A stretch of DNA of 64,000 bases. It comes from CAVYHJ01 sp963768165 [NCBI: uncultured bacterium] (GTDB lineage Bacteria; UBP4; UBA4092). The DNA lies in assembly GCA_963768165.1 (NCBI GenBank), contig CAVYHJ010000002.1:496001-560000 (forward strand). Direction: 5' to 3'. Shown one piece after another: positions 1-8,726 of this stretch (positions within the stretch are counted from its first letter, which is position 1; each line of letters opens with the position of its first letter). A program made the translations under genes and the position numbers. The notes below the pieces were generated by a model. The model was not told where the DNA came from, did no database searches, and saw only the letters and a list, made by a program, of their open reading frames with translations.

Positions 1-1653
1 CCAGAATCCATGATTATACAAGTCCCAATCCCACGGTTGTCCGCCACCAGCATACCCGCACCAACCATTGGTACTCACTGTATAAGTTGTGGTCGAAGAG
101 ATTCCCAGCATGATAATGTTGGGTTGCATCGCTCCCTCTACGTCAAAAAAGTCCGGAGCAAATTGTCCCGGCGGGGGCGGGGGGACTTGAATGTATATAG
201 TCATACCGGAAAATGTAGTCGTCGTGGAATACGCCCAGGTCTGCACTACCGCAGTCATTGAATTATAAGCAAAAATTGCCCAGTAGGCATTATCCGGCGT
301 CATCATGGCTATATCGTACAATACCGATACACCCGTGGTTGTACCTGCTTCCGGGAGAAGATAGGTAACATTGGGATTATAGTTGCGGATACGGCCAAAG
401 GCAATACGACCGCCATCAGGAGACAGGTTGCCACCTATGGGATAGAAATGCGTACTAATAGCAGTACGGACAGAATAAACCTGTGTGGTTCGAACGGAAC
501 CTGTCTCTCCCAACCCTGAACCGGCTATATATACTTTATCAATATCAAACAGTTCGGAACCATAATAGGGAGGGTTGTTGGGGTTATAGGTAGACATAAA
601 ATAGGCATAATCATCAATGCCTACCGCGCCAAATTCCTGCCAGCCTGAATCCCAACGAAATAGATCTGCTACGGAAGAAGAGGAGTAATTACTGGCGGCA
701 ATGATATCATTGCTGGTATAAAATAAATTTGTTGCCAACCCATAAAGCACTGTACTACCATCTACTGTAGCAGCAACACTATGGATATACCGGTTGGAAT
801 ATTCAGAGTATTGTTGTAGAGTTGTCCCGCTTAAAAATAGAGTTCCATTTCCACCAGTGGTATCATTCGTGGGATCAATATACCGTACATCCCACCATTG
901 AGTATTCAACACGGTGTTTACTGAAAAATGACCATACAACATTTTCCATTGTCCTTGATACGAGACATCTATACGGGCATAGTAATACAACGCTCCGAAA
1001 TAAACAGCTCTAAATCCGACACCCCCACTGGAGATGGAGGAATCATTAATCGTTGCCATAGTGTAATTGTTCAAGTAAATGATGAAACTGCTACCTGAAA
1101 TATCCACTTTGACGTAAGTCCATTGATGCGGGCTGCCGATGGACGCCGTACTGTAAGAAAAGGATGTCAAAGTAGTCCAACTATTATTAATCACTTTCTG
1201 AACTTTGAATTGACCTATTTCACTAAGTGATAGAGAATATCCATTTTCATTCCCAATAGTATCTCTATTAAACCGGAATAAACTCTCCGACCAAGCCCCG
1301 CCCGGCTGAATTCGCGTAAAATACATGAAACTATAATTCGCCAGTTGATTCCGGTGCACGGTAACCACTTCCTGCGAGGCGCTCCAAGAGGCTACTCCTA
1401 AACAGGACGAGATGTGATACGAATTAGCAACCGTATCCTGAGCGACAAAAACGGTACTATTGGTGGCATTGGTCGCTTCCCAATAAGGATGATACGGTGC
1501 CGCTACAACGCTGGTTGTACAATCCGTAAAACTGTCCACAAATACCGTCCAGTCATTAATAGGCGGCGTAGCTTGTACCCCTTGATATGCGTTTACAAAT
1601 AAACTCAGCATAATCGCTGCAATCCATTTCCATTGCAAGATATATCGTTTCAT
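1..1653 (-). CDS. Secreted protein with a LamG-like N-terminal half, C-terminus outside the window
   Basis: The frame is open from an ATG at 1651-1653 (minus strand) to the window edge, 551 codons without a stop, so the C-terminus is missing. A GGAGG Shine-Dalgarno lies 6 nt upstream of the ATG. The protein starts MKRYILQWKWIAAIMLSLFV and shows a typical Sec signal peptide with probable cleavage after VQA near residue 29. Residues about 70-230 are beta-rich with alternating aromatic residues, reminiscent of a LamG/concanavalin-type jelly roll (inferred from the pattern, not from an alignment). Residues about 280-550 are rich in Tyr, Gly, Ser and Thr and include a segment reading NLSPDGGRIAFGR, which resembles a beta-propeller/TolB-like blade. 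It lies 62 nt downstream of the TPR gene and is probably co-transcribed with it. Probable role: exported surface or periplasmic protein; substrate unknown. Confidence 0.75.
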   Translation of the reverse strand, partial: MKRYILQWKWIAAIMLSLFVNAYQGVQATPPINDWTVFVDSFTDCTTSVVAAPYHPYWEATNATNSTVFVAQDTVANSYHISSCLGVASWSASQEVVTVHRNQLANYSFMYFTRIQPGGAWSESLFRFNRDTIGNENGYSLSLSEIGQFKVQKVINNSWTTLTSFSYSTASIGSPHQWTYVKVDISGSSFIIYLNNYTMATINDSSISSGGVGFRAVYFGALYYYARIDVSYQGQWKMLYGHFSVNTVLNTQWWDVRYIDPTNDTTGGNGTLFLSGTTLQQYSEYSNRYIHSVAATVDGSTVLYGLATNLFYTSNDIIAASNYSSSSVADLFRWDSGWQEFGAVGIDDYAYFMSTYNPNNPPYYGSELFDIDKVYIAGSGLGETGSVRTTQVYSVRTAISTHFYPIGGNLSPDGGRIAFGRIRNYNPNVTYLLPEAGTTTGVSVLYDIAMMTPDNAYWAIFAYNSMTAVVQTWAYSTTTTFSGMTIYIQVPPPPPGQFAPDFFDVEGAMQPNIIMLGISSTTTYTVSTNGWCGYAGGGQPWDWDLYNHGFW

Positions 1654-1715
1654 AAAGTTTCCTCCATTTTCATGGTTTCGTCAATTAATTATTTCTGTAT
1701 ACTATTCACGATTAA

Positions 1716-2723
1716 CTATTGACTGACTGTAACCGGTTGTCCATTGATTGTTGGAACTCCGAAGGCTTCTGCATTTCTCTGCCAGAAGATAATCCGTGCG
1801 GCTTGGGATTCTTGCGTATTGGGATAGAGTGCCATTAATTGGGTGGCGACTTGTTGCGCGGTAGAATTCTGACCCAATTTTCTCAGACACCATGCCTGAC
1901 CGAATAGGGTCGAGCGCAGAATCATGGGATACATATCCGCTGTTTGGTTTTGATAAGTATTGAGAATTGCAGTATACCCTTGTAATGCCGCGGCATAATT
2001 CTTTTGGTCTGACAACATCTGGTTCTGCCAATATTGGGCATAGGCACAATTCACCGAACTGACGGGATATTGATTTAATAAGTTATTGAACACGGTACTG
2101 GCTTGGGTATAATTCTTTTGGTAATAATAAGTCTCTCCAATCATTAATTGGGTCTGTGCCAATATCCCGGAACCGGTTGTGGGATAATTGCTACCCACCA
2201 TCGCCAGCGCACTCCGAACAGAATCATAAGAAATTTCATTCATCAAGGCTTGTTGCAGCATACAACTTGCCAGTTGCATTTGGGTTGGAGCAAGGAGGGT
2301 GGTATTTCCGCTGTTGGCAAGCAGGGTAACGGCGGTTTGGAAACCAGTAACCGTATCATTCAAGGTCTGTGTCGAATTAATGCTAAAAGGCTGTGCGGCA
2401 TTAAGACAATAGGCCAATTGTAATTGTGCCAGGGGAGTGATGGTGTCCGTGGCATAATTGGTGACCACATTCTGCAAGACTTGTATTGCCGCTCTCAGAT
2501 TATTCCATTGGTCATCGGAATTGGAACTTTGAAGAGAATTGTTATAATAGGTGACGCCTAATTGGTATTTGGAGGCAGCATTGTTCAGGGTGATTGCATT
2601 GTTCGCAGTGGCTTGCTCGTACAATGAAGGTTGATAACTGAATCCCGCATTGGCGGCATCGCTGGCATTCAGAGTCACTTCTACAACCGAAGCGTTGTAT
2701 CCTTGGGCTCTCACCAAAATCAA
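1716..2723 (-). CDS. Tetratricopeptide-like repeat protein, start uncertain and possibly truncated
   Basis: A 335-codon frame rich in Ala, Gln, Asn and Thr with helical pairs typical of TPR/Sel1-like repeats, for example YQKNYTQASTVFNNLLNQYP near residues 205-225 and a similar pair near 240-265. Such proteins act as scaffolds in envelope complexes; no catalytic motif is seen. The first possible start is a TTG at 2721-2723 with only a weak AGGA upstream. The frame is open for 11 more codons upstream without a better start, then closed by TAG at 2757-2759. No signal peptide is visible, although the composition resembles exported TPR proteins. The N-terminus may therefore have been lost. It is followed after 62 nt by the secreted protein gene on the same strand. 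Confidence 0.65.
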   Translation of the reverse strand: MILVRAQGYNASVVEVTLNASDAANAGFSYQPSLYEQATANNAITLNNAASKYQLGVTYYNNSLQSSNSDDQWNNLRAAIQVLQNVVTNYATDTITPLAQLQLAYCLNAAQPFSINSTQTLNDTVTGFQTAVTLLANSGNTTLLAPTQMQLASCMLQQALMNEISYDSVRSALAMVGSNYPTTGSGILAQTQLMIGETYYYQKNYTQASTVFNNLLNQYPVSSVNCAYAQYWQNQMLSDQKNYAAALQGYTAILNTYQNQTADMYPMILRSTLFGQAWCLRKLGQNSTAQQVATQLMALYPNTQESQAARIIFWQRNAEAFGVPTINGQPVTVSQ

Positions 2724-3247
2724 GGCAATCCTGGGTGAATTCGGAATGTCCCAGCACTATTTCTGTTATGTTGAACAAACGATTATCTAGCACTTTACTT
2801 TAAATAGGGTATAAAACTGGATCCTTGATCGGGGTTGAGGAAGATAAGTTGGGGTGTGCCATTTTGGCATAGCTAGAAATGCGATTTAAGGGGCTTAAAA
2901 TGTCTCAAAATTGGGTATGGGTTATCTCCGTACCATCTCCATACCATCTCCGTACCATCTCCCAATGAAAAAAAGTGAGGATTTGGCTCGAGACCTGATT
3001 TAAGATTCTTTTAGGTGGGTTCGTTGTTTCTACGTCAATTTTGAGAGGTTTCTGAAGGTTTTAAAAGAGGAGCCGATAATTTTGGTTTTTATAGGGAGAA
3101 ATATCGGGAGGGATACCCAGGAGGGTCTGAGCCTCTTAGGTTACCATCCGTGCCCGAACCGGTTCTTGCGGGTCAGGAATGTCTCCTAAACTGGTTTACC
3201 GAGGGTGTACGTTTTTCTTTTTGCTTACTGTCACAGGGGGAAGAGAG
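2724..3247. other. Gene-free stretch with 11-bp iterons
   Basis: No convincing gene on either strand in 524 bp. It holds a 13-bp palindrome TGCCATTTTGGCA near 2860 and an array of four 11-bp units at 2921-2963, described separately. The same palindrome and a related 11-bp array occur again near 36040-36096 in opposite orientation. The rest shows no recognisable RNA or promoter. Confidence 0.6.
2921..2963 (-). repeat. 11-bp iteron array (copy 1)
   Basis: Four adjacent units with an exact 11-bp period. Read on the minus strand they are (G)GGAGATGGT, ACGGAGATGGT, ATGGAGATGGT and ACGGAGATAAC. Related arrays with the same period occur at 36053-36096 and 56574-56628. Eleven bases is about one helical turn, so units present the same face of the DNA, as in protein-binding iterons; no binding protein is known. 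Confidence 0.7.
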
Positions 3248-4549
3248 CTAAAGTTCGCCTTTATTAATACATTTTTGTATCACTTTATCAATGAGTGGTT
3301 TTTTAAGGATCATAGCCTCTTTGACCGACATTTTGCCAAGGTTAGTGAGTTCGATGGCAGAATCAATGATGTCATAGACTTGTTTATCATCAACAAAAGC
3401 ATCCCCCGCATAGGTATAATTAAGCATTGAGTCCATATAGAGGTTGATGTGAGGTGGCATGATGGGCTGTTTCATAAAGACATCGGAGGTTGCCAAATCT
3501 TTACGAGAGGGCATTGCCACCCCTAATTTCGCCTGCAGGGTTTGAGCTTCTTCACCATAGGTAAGATATTTGAGGAGTTCATACGCTTCTTTGGGATGTT
3601 TAGTTTTACTAGAGATGGCAATCGGCAGCCCGAGGAGACTGACCTTGTTGCCATATTTACCCTTAGGGACATTGACAATATCGTAAGGGAATTTGACATT
3701 TTTCTTATACCCGGCAAAGTTCCATGCCCCGGTGAGAGCCATGGCACAAATCCCGTTTTGGAACAAGTCTCCCCCGAACCCGGAATTTTCGGAAGCCAAA
3801 GGAGCGACATGATATTTAATAGAGAGGTCAACCCACCATTGGATTGCTTCATAGAACTCGGGTTTATCAATCCAAGTTTGCCTACCGTCCGGACTGAGGG
3901 GTGCACCGCCGTTTTCACGGGCGACATCCCTCCAATAGAAAGAATTCCCACCACTGCCCCCGAGTCCAAACTGGTAAACCCGGCCATTCTTTTTCTTGGT
4001 TAATTTAATGGCTTTGTTTAATAAATCATCCCAAGTCCAATCCGCCGTGGGATAAGGTACATGGGACTCATCAAACATTTTTTTGTTATAGGCATAAAAC
4101 AAACAATTGACATCGCGGGGTAAGGCATATAACCTGTTTTTATAGGAACACATATCCAGGGCATGAGGGAAATATTTCGTGGTATCGAGAGTGGGATCAT
4201 GAGCCACCTGGTCGGTGATGTCCATTAAGATTTGCCGGGAAGAGTAAAAGGGCATATCGCCCGGGATAGTCCACATCACATCGGGTGCTATTCCTCCAAC
4301 AGTTAAAACCAGTATTTTCTCCGTGTAATTACCCCACGGAGCATAAACCAGCTTCAGTTTAATTTTAGGATGGGATCTTTCAAAGGCATCCAATATTTTT
4401 TGTTCTTCTGTAAAACTATTTCCACCCGAGAAGGTACAAAAGGAGAGGGTCACCACCCCATTATCCTGTGGTTTATCTTGAGTGCATGACCCCAAGAACG
4501 AGGAGATAACGATAATAAGCAAATAGGAAATAAATTTACACTTTATCAT
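3248..4549 (-). CDS. ABC transporter sugar-binding lipoprotein (extracellular solute-binding family 1)
   Basis: A family 1 extracellular solute-binding protein (MalE/UgpB type) that would capture a sugar or oligosaccharide in the periplasm for an ABC importer. The N-terminus has a lipoprotein signal with lipobox LGSC, the acylated Cys being residue 22 when the ATG at 4547-4549 is used; a TTG two codons upstream (4555) is also possible. Family features include FCTFSGGNSFTEEQKILDAF, APDVMW near residue 85, the WTWDDLLNKAIKLTKK segment, and a late GEEAQTLQA helix. Length (about 433 residues) is normal. No permease or ATPase gene lies beside it, so it is an orphan whose partner must be elsewhere. 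Confidence 0.88.
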   Translation of the reverse strand: MIKCKFISYLLIIVISSFLGSCTQDKPQDNGVVTLSFCTFSGGNSFTEEQKILDAFERSHPKIKLKLVYAPWGNYTEKILVLTVGGIAPDVMWTIPGDMPFYSSRQILMDITDQVAHDPTLDTTKYFPHALDMCSYKNRLYALPRDVNCLFYAYNKKMFDESHVPYPTADWTWDDLLNKAIKLTKKKNGRVYQFGLGGSGGNSFYWRDVARENGGAPLSPDGRQTWIDKPEFYEAIQWWVDLSIKYHVAPLASENSGFGGDLFQNGICAMALTGAWNFAGYKKNVKFPYDIVNVPKGKYGNKVSLLGLPIAISSKTKHPKEAYELLKYLTYGEEAQTLQAKLGVAMPSRKDLATSDVFMKQPIMPPHINLYMDSMLNYTYAGDAFVDDKQVYDIIDSAIELTNLGKMSVKEAMILKKPLIDKVIQKCINKGEL

Positions 4550-4669
4550 ATACAAAATAGAAAGCCCATGAAACTATAGGATTATACAACACGTTCTTTT
4601 AAATTGAAACTTCTGTGAGAAGTGAAGAGATACCATTGGGAAGAATAAAATAGGGATATTGGGGAGTAG

Positions 4670-5881
4670 TTAACCAAAGTCTGATTTGTTGTTTAAATGG
4701 CTGAGGAGACCGGTAACGAGGGAAAAGAGTTGGCCGGTAGCGGTCCAGAGTGTGGTCGCAACGGACAGATTGCCTATAAAGGTAACGGCGGTAAATGCCA
4801 AGATAGTAAATCCAACGAGAGTATCCACATTTTTCCATCCTTTAGAAAACAGGATATAGAAAAGCCAAATCATGGTCAAGAGACCGAGGATACCGAAATT
4901 GGTTGCCATATATAGAAAGATATTATGCGGGTCTTTGAGGTCATTGAAGTTATCTGAGATTTGCGGGGTTTCATATTTTCTCATAGCCAATTGATAACCC
5001 CCTGTACCAGTACCTGACCAAGGATTTTCCGTAAATATTTTTGACGCCTTCTCCCAAATAAAGATTCTCCAGCCGATGGAGGTGTTGGGATCACTATTTT
5101 CATAAGAACGGATATCGTGAAATATAAGAGCTGTACGAGAACGAACAGTCGGAGACAAGAATAAGATGCAGGCACAGGCAAGAGCAATAGCGGTGATTCC
5201 TAATTTATGTTTTTGACCTAGAAGATTGTAACCAATCCACGGGGAAAGAATGACAAAGGCGAGATAACCGGCACGTCCCCAACCCACGAGTAAAGCGACG
5301 ATGTACAGGAGCATGAGTAATAAGAGGAAGATTTTTGTTTTTGTACTGGATGTTTTTGAGAAATAAAAGGATAAAATAAGAATCCCAAAAACAAGGAAAA
5401 GAGTGTGAGTGATATGACCGATAAACCCGGTGGTCATTTCGCCTTTCAAGGGAAAGAGATGGAAGAATTGGAGGATGGAAATGATAGCTGTAATGGAGAG
5501 GCCAGCGAGGAAACAGTTGAGTAGATATTTCATGGCATGTTTGTCAAAAACGAGAGAGGCGATGGCTCCAGCATATAACCAGTAATAGGTTCTTTTGGTG
5601 TAATAGAGACCTGTGGGAAGATCTTTGGTCCAGAGGAGTCCGATGAAGTGGAAGAGGATGAAGAGGAGGACGGGGATAACCCAGAGTCGGTAAAGCCATT
5701 GCCGGCGATCCTGGTAAATTTTGCCGGAGAAAATCCAGATGATGAGAGATAATCCGCCTGTGATGGCGGCGGGGGCGGTTGCCAGAGGCAAGCAGAAGAA
5801 CATCCCGCAGAAACTCCAGAAGAGAAGTTTATTGGACAGTTCCCCCCAATCTGATTTTAAGTTGTCATTTTCAGAAGACAT
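4670..5881 (-). CDS. O-antigen ligase / polymerase family membrane protein
   Basis: A 403-residue polytopic protein with about ten to twelve hydrophobic segments, the first near residues 18-50. The large periplasmic loop carrying WRIFIWEKASKIFTENPWSG and GTGTGGYQLAMRKYE (about residues 275-310) and the following DPHNIFLYMATNFGILGLL stretch are the signature of the WaaL/Wzy O-antigen ligase family (PF04932), which joins or polymerises undecaprenyl-linked glycans at the periplasmic face. The neighbouring GT4 and GT2 glycosyltransferases support a role in surface-glycan assembly. Ligase and polymerase cannot be told apart by sequence alone. It is divergent from the GT4 gene across a 227-bp gap. 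Confidence 0.85.
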   Translation of the reverse strand: MSSENDNLKSDWGELSNKLLFWSFCGMFFCLPLATAPAAITGGLSLIIWIFSGKIYQDRRQWLYRLWVIPVLLFILFHFIGLLWTKDLPTGLYYTKRTYYWLYAGAIASLVFDKHAMKYLLNCFLAGLSITAIISILQFFHLFPLKGEMTTGFIGHITHTLFLVFGILILSFYFSKTSSTKTKIFLLLLMLLYIVALLVGWGRAGYLAFVILSPWIGYNLLGQKHKLGITAIALACACILFLSPTVRSRTALIFHDIRSYENSDPNTSIGWRIFIWEKASKIFTENPWSGTGTGGYQLAMRKYETPQISDNFNDLKDPHNIFLYMATNFGILGLLTMIWLFYILFSKGWKNVDTLVGFTILAFTAVTFIGNLSVATTLWTATGQLFSLVTGLLSHLNNKSDFG

Positions 5882-6108
5882 GGGTTTATTTTACCATTTC
5901 CGAATTTCTAAAATGTATAGCAAGTTTTTGGTTCATGATATAACATATTCGAGGAAAGATACAATGGCAACTAATTGCAGATTTCAGATTTCTATGCGTC
6001 GGGAAATCCACAGTGCTCTCTTCCCGGGGCAGAGAATTGGAATACGCCTTGGATGGTATTTATGAATAAGTTACCTTTGGATTACGAAGTTCGGCGGGGA
6101 CCACGGAG
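5882..6108. promoter_or_regulatory. Divergent intergenic region with hairpin repeat
   Basis: Separates the divergent ligase and GT4 genes, so promoters in both directions are expected. It contains a copy of the 35-nt hairpin repeat at 5996-6030 and, just before it, a short GCAGATTTCAGATTTC stretch that resembles the AAATCTGAAATC simple repeat seen at 43325-43362. No clear -35/-10 pair was identified. Confidence 0.45.
5996..6030. repeat. 35-nt hairpin repeat, imperfect copy
   Basis: Left arm GCGTCGGGAA (5996-6005), 15-nt centre, right arm TTCCCGGGGC (6021-6030). Arm length and the 15-nt spacing match the perfect copies at 59648-59682 and 63902-63936; the right arm has two changes. Confidence 0.6.
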
Positions 6109-7194
6109 ATGAATATTCTCATGATGAACGGAGGGAAAGGATGGGGTGGGATTGAATCTCATTGCGTGACGCTGACTCTGAACCTTCTCAAAAAGGGACA
6201 CAGGGTGATTATCGGCTGTCCTTTCCAAGGGCAGGTGAGAGAACACGCAGAGAAATTGGGACTGCCGATGGCTAATATTACTGTGGTAAATTCAGTAGAT
6301 ATTTTCGCCGTATGGGAAATACGACGGATGGTTTTGGAGAAGAAGATTCAGGTGGTTATTGCGAATCTTGGAAAAGAATATTGGCCGGCGGCGGTGGCCG
6401 CAAAATGGTCTGGTGTGAAAGTCGTTTTTGTAAGACATCAATTAGATTATTTAAAAAAGGTTACCGTCTGGCTGATAGCGAATCAGGTTGACCGGGTGGT
6501 GGCAGACAGTGGCGCGGTAAAAGAAAAACTGATCGCTAGCGGAGTGTCTCCTGAAAAGATTGAAACGATTCATATCGGGATTGAATTGGATAAATTCAAT
6601 CCGAACACGGTGGACCGAGCGGAAGCCAGAAAAGAATGGGGGATTGGCGAAAATGAACTGGTGATTGGAAACGCAGGCAAGCTGGACCCGGGGAAGGGAG
6701 TTCTAGATTTATTGAATGCCATGGAAAAGGTAATTGGGAAATATCCACATGCCCGTCTATTATTTGTCGGGGAAGGTCCCTGTCGGGATGAACTTGAAAA
6801 AAGAGCGGAGATTTTGAAAATCAAAGAGAAAATCATATTTGCGGGATTACGAAAAGACATGGTGAAGATGTATGCGACGATGGATATTTTCGTTTTGCCT
6901 TCCTATCGAGAAGGACTTCCGATGTCTGTCATGGAAGCCATGTCCATGGAGAAGCCAGTGATTGCCACGACGGTTGGCGGGATTCCAGAGCTAATTCATT
7001 CTGAGAAAAATGGGTTATTGGTGCCGCCAAGAGATGGCGGGAAACTTGTGGAAGCGATTTTTCGATATGTAGAAGATAGAAAATTTGCAAAAAAGACAGC
7101 GGCAGAAGGTCGGAAAACCATCGAGACCGATTTTTCGGGTCAAGCGATGGGGGATAAATTCGAAAGGATGCTCAAGGGGATAGGTATTTGTTAA
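6109..7194 (+). CDS. Glycosyltransferase family 4 (GT-B)
   Basis: A retaining glycosyltransferase of the GT4 family that transfers a sugar from a nucleotide donor to a growing glycan at the cytoplasmic face of the inner membrane. The 361-residue length is typical. Visible motifs: the N-terminal glycine-rich loop GGKGWGGIESH for the acceptor half; GNAGKLDPGKG at the start of the C-terminal Rossmann half (about residues 190-200); and the donor-binding E-x7-E element in EGLPMSVMEAMSMEKPVIAT near residues 265-285. The 3' end overlaps the convergent GT2 gene by 23 bp. Acceptor and sugar cannot be deduced. Confidence 0.93.
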   Translation: MNILMMNGGKGWGGIESHCVTLTLNLLKKGHRVIIGCPFQGQVREHAEKLGLPMANITVVNSVDIFAVWEIRRMVLEKKIQVVIANLGKEYWPAAVAAKWSGVKVVFVRHQLDYLKKVTVWLIANQVDRVVADSGAVKEKLIASGVSPEKIETIHIGIELDKFNPNTVDRAEARKEWGIGENELVIGNAGKLDPGKGVLDLLNAMEKVIGKYPHARLLFVGEGPCRDELEKRAEILKIKEKIIFAGLRKDMVKMYATMDIFVLPSYREGLPMSVMEAMSMEKPVIATTVGGIPELIHSEKNGLLVPPRDGGKLVEAIFRYVEDRKFAKKTAAEGRKTIETDFSGQAMGDKFERMLKGIGIC

Positions 7195-7966
7195 TTCCGT
7201 TTTTGCAGAAAAACCCTTCTTCCTTTTGAGCTTTTTCCAGAAGTTCAATATTTTTTTCGAGCCGGTCTCTAGAAAAGTCTTTATGATAAAGATGGTAACA
7301 ACACGCGCGGAATTTAACGTCTTTTTTCTTTAGTCCAAATTTATAGAACCGAACCGTCAGTTCAGAATCTTCCTTACCCCACCCCTGGAAATCCTCATTG
7401 AAACCATTAACCGCAAGGAAATCATGTTTATAAAAACTTATATTACAGCTTCGTATTCCTTTAAGATTTGTAGATTTATTAATTAGCGGAATAGGGAACC
7501 GAATGGCATTTATGGTGTTACTAAGTTGCCTTTTTAATGAAAATTGGACAATTTTAAGGAAAGTAATATTCTTATGTGTAAAATATTCAGAAATTTTCGG
7601 TCCCAATAATACCCTATGTCCTTGGATAAAATATCCATGTTCTGAATAATGAAGATGATCTTCGACCATTGTGGGACAGGGGATTGAATCGTCATCACAA
7701 ATCAATAAATATTCTCCAGAACATTGAGCGATGGCTTTATTGCGAATTTGAGCGACTTTAAATCCCAGGTCTTCCTGCCAGACATGGAGAAGCTTGATTT
7801 TTGAATTTTGTTTTATTTGTTGAACCAAGGAAGAGGTTTCACCAGTAGATCCGTCATCCGCAATAACAATTTCATCTGGCAAATGGGTTTGTGCCAAATA
7901 ACCTTCCAACACCCTTTTGAGATAATCGGGACGATTGTAAGTCGCAATGATAATAGAAACCCGCAT
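7172..7966 (-). CDS. Glycosyltransferase family 2
   Basis: An inverting GT2 (GT-A fold) enzyme of 264 residues. The N-terminus MRVSIIIATYNRPDYLKRVL and the nucleotide-binding IADDGS and DDDSIP (DXD-type) motifs are clear. The C-terminal part around FQGWGKEDSELTVRFYKFG matches the Glyco_transf_7C/galactosyltransferase-like extension with the catalytic ED pair. It probably adds a sugar to the surface glycan made with the adjacent GT4 and ligase genes. Its last 23 bp overlap the convergent GT4 gene, which leaves no room for a terminator between them. Confidence 0.92.
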   Translation of the reverse strand: MRVSIIIATYNRPDYLKRVLEGYLAQTHLPDEIVIADDGSTGETSSLVQQIKQNSKIKLLHVWQEDLGFKVAQIRNKAIAQCSGEYLLICDDDSIPCPTMVEDHLHYSEHGYFIQGHRVLLGPKISEYFTHKNITFLKIVQFSLKRQLSNTINAIRFPIPLINKSTNLKGIRSCNISFYKHDFLAVNGFNEDFQGWGKEDSELTVRFYKFGLKKKDVKFRACCYHLYHKDFSRDRLEKNIELLEKAQKEEGFFCKNGINKYLSP

Positions 7967-8136
7967 GTCTAAATATTCTTATCCTTTATAAAAATAATTG
8001 GTCTATTGAGGCCCTTTGATAAAGAGTTTCGACAAACCTTCTCCAAATGGATACGGTTTTATCTTCAATAAAATCAGTTCTTTGGAATAATATACCATTT
8101 GATGAATATCTGCAATTGGGGGATTTTCAGTGGTCT

Positions 8137-8565
8137 CTATTGCCCCGACACACCGTCAAGACGTACTTTTACAACCCCTTTACCAATCATGTGAATACGT
8201 TGTGCTGCTTCCTTAGAAAGATCAATAATTCGACCTTTTACGAAAGGGCCGCGGTCATTGATTCGGACAATGATAGATTCTCCATTTTCAAGATTGGTCA
8301 CCTTTACATATGTATTAAATGGCAGTGAATTATGCGCGGCAGTTAATTGCCGCGGGTCAAACCGTTCCCCGGAGGAAGTGTTCCGATTATTAAATTCATA
8401 TCCATACCAGGAGGCAAAACCCATCTCAGAATACCCGGTACTCCGTTCCTTGGTACTCGATCGAACCGTAGCGCAACCTGACAATAACAAGATGATAATA
8501 AACTTCGCCATTGGTAATATTTTTTTCAATCTTCCATATGGTTTAATCCGTCGAGAAATAATCAT
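8137..8565 (-). CDS. RlpA-like septal ring lipoprotein (double-psi beta-barrel)
   Basis: A 142-residue lipoprotein with a double-psi beta-barrel, the RlpA family that binds or cleaves denuded peptidoglycan glycan strands at the septum. The lipobox LLSGC puts the lipidated Cys at residue 31. Starting at the internal ATG (8511) would leave only 12 residues before the Cys, so the longer start is preferred, though neither has a good ribosome-binding site. Family motifs: [37 protein letters not shown] and the [18 protein letters not shown] block. The SPOR domain common in RlpA is absent, so this is a minimal form. Confidence 0.93.
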   Translation of the reverse strand: MIISRRIKPYGRLKKILPMAKFIIILLLSGCATVRSSTKERSTGYSEMGFASWYGYEFNNRNTSSGERFDPRQLTAAHNSLPFNTYVKVTNLENGESIIVRINDRGPFVKGRIIDLSKEAAQRIHMIGKGVVKVRLDGVSGQ

Positions 8566-8658
8566 AATTAGTGAACTTTTTTTTCTTTGCGTTATTGAGG
8601 TTATCTATAATATACTATTTAGGGAAAGCAGGGGAAGTGCCCTTCTTGAAATTTAGGC

Positions 8659-8687
8659 TTGACATGAGATACCTAAGGGTCTAGACT
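8659..8687 (+). promoter_or_regulatory. Sigma-70-type promoter for the pilus locus
   Basis: TTGACA (8659-8664), 17-nt spacer, TAGACT (8682-8687), ending 39 nt before the ATG of the first PilB gene. The -35 is perfect and the spacing optimal. Confidence 0.65.
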
Positions 8688-8726
8688 ATAGCAAGAAGAC
8701 AGGAGAGGTGAAATTAAAAAAATCCT

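Noticed and set aside
3542-4003. A 153-codon plus-strand frame opposite the sugar-binding lipoprotein gene
   Set aside because: The minus-strand gene has clear family motifs and a lipoprotein signal; the plus frame has no ribosome site or recognisable content and is an antisense shadow.
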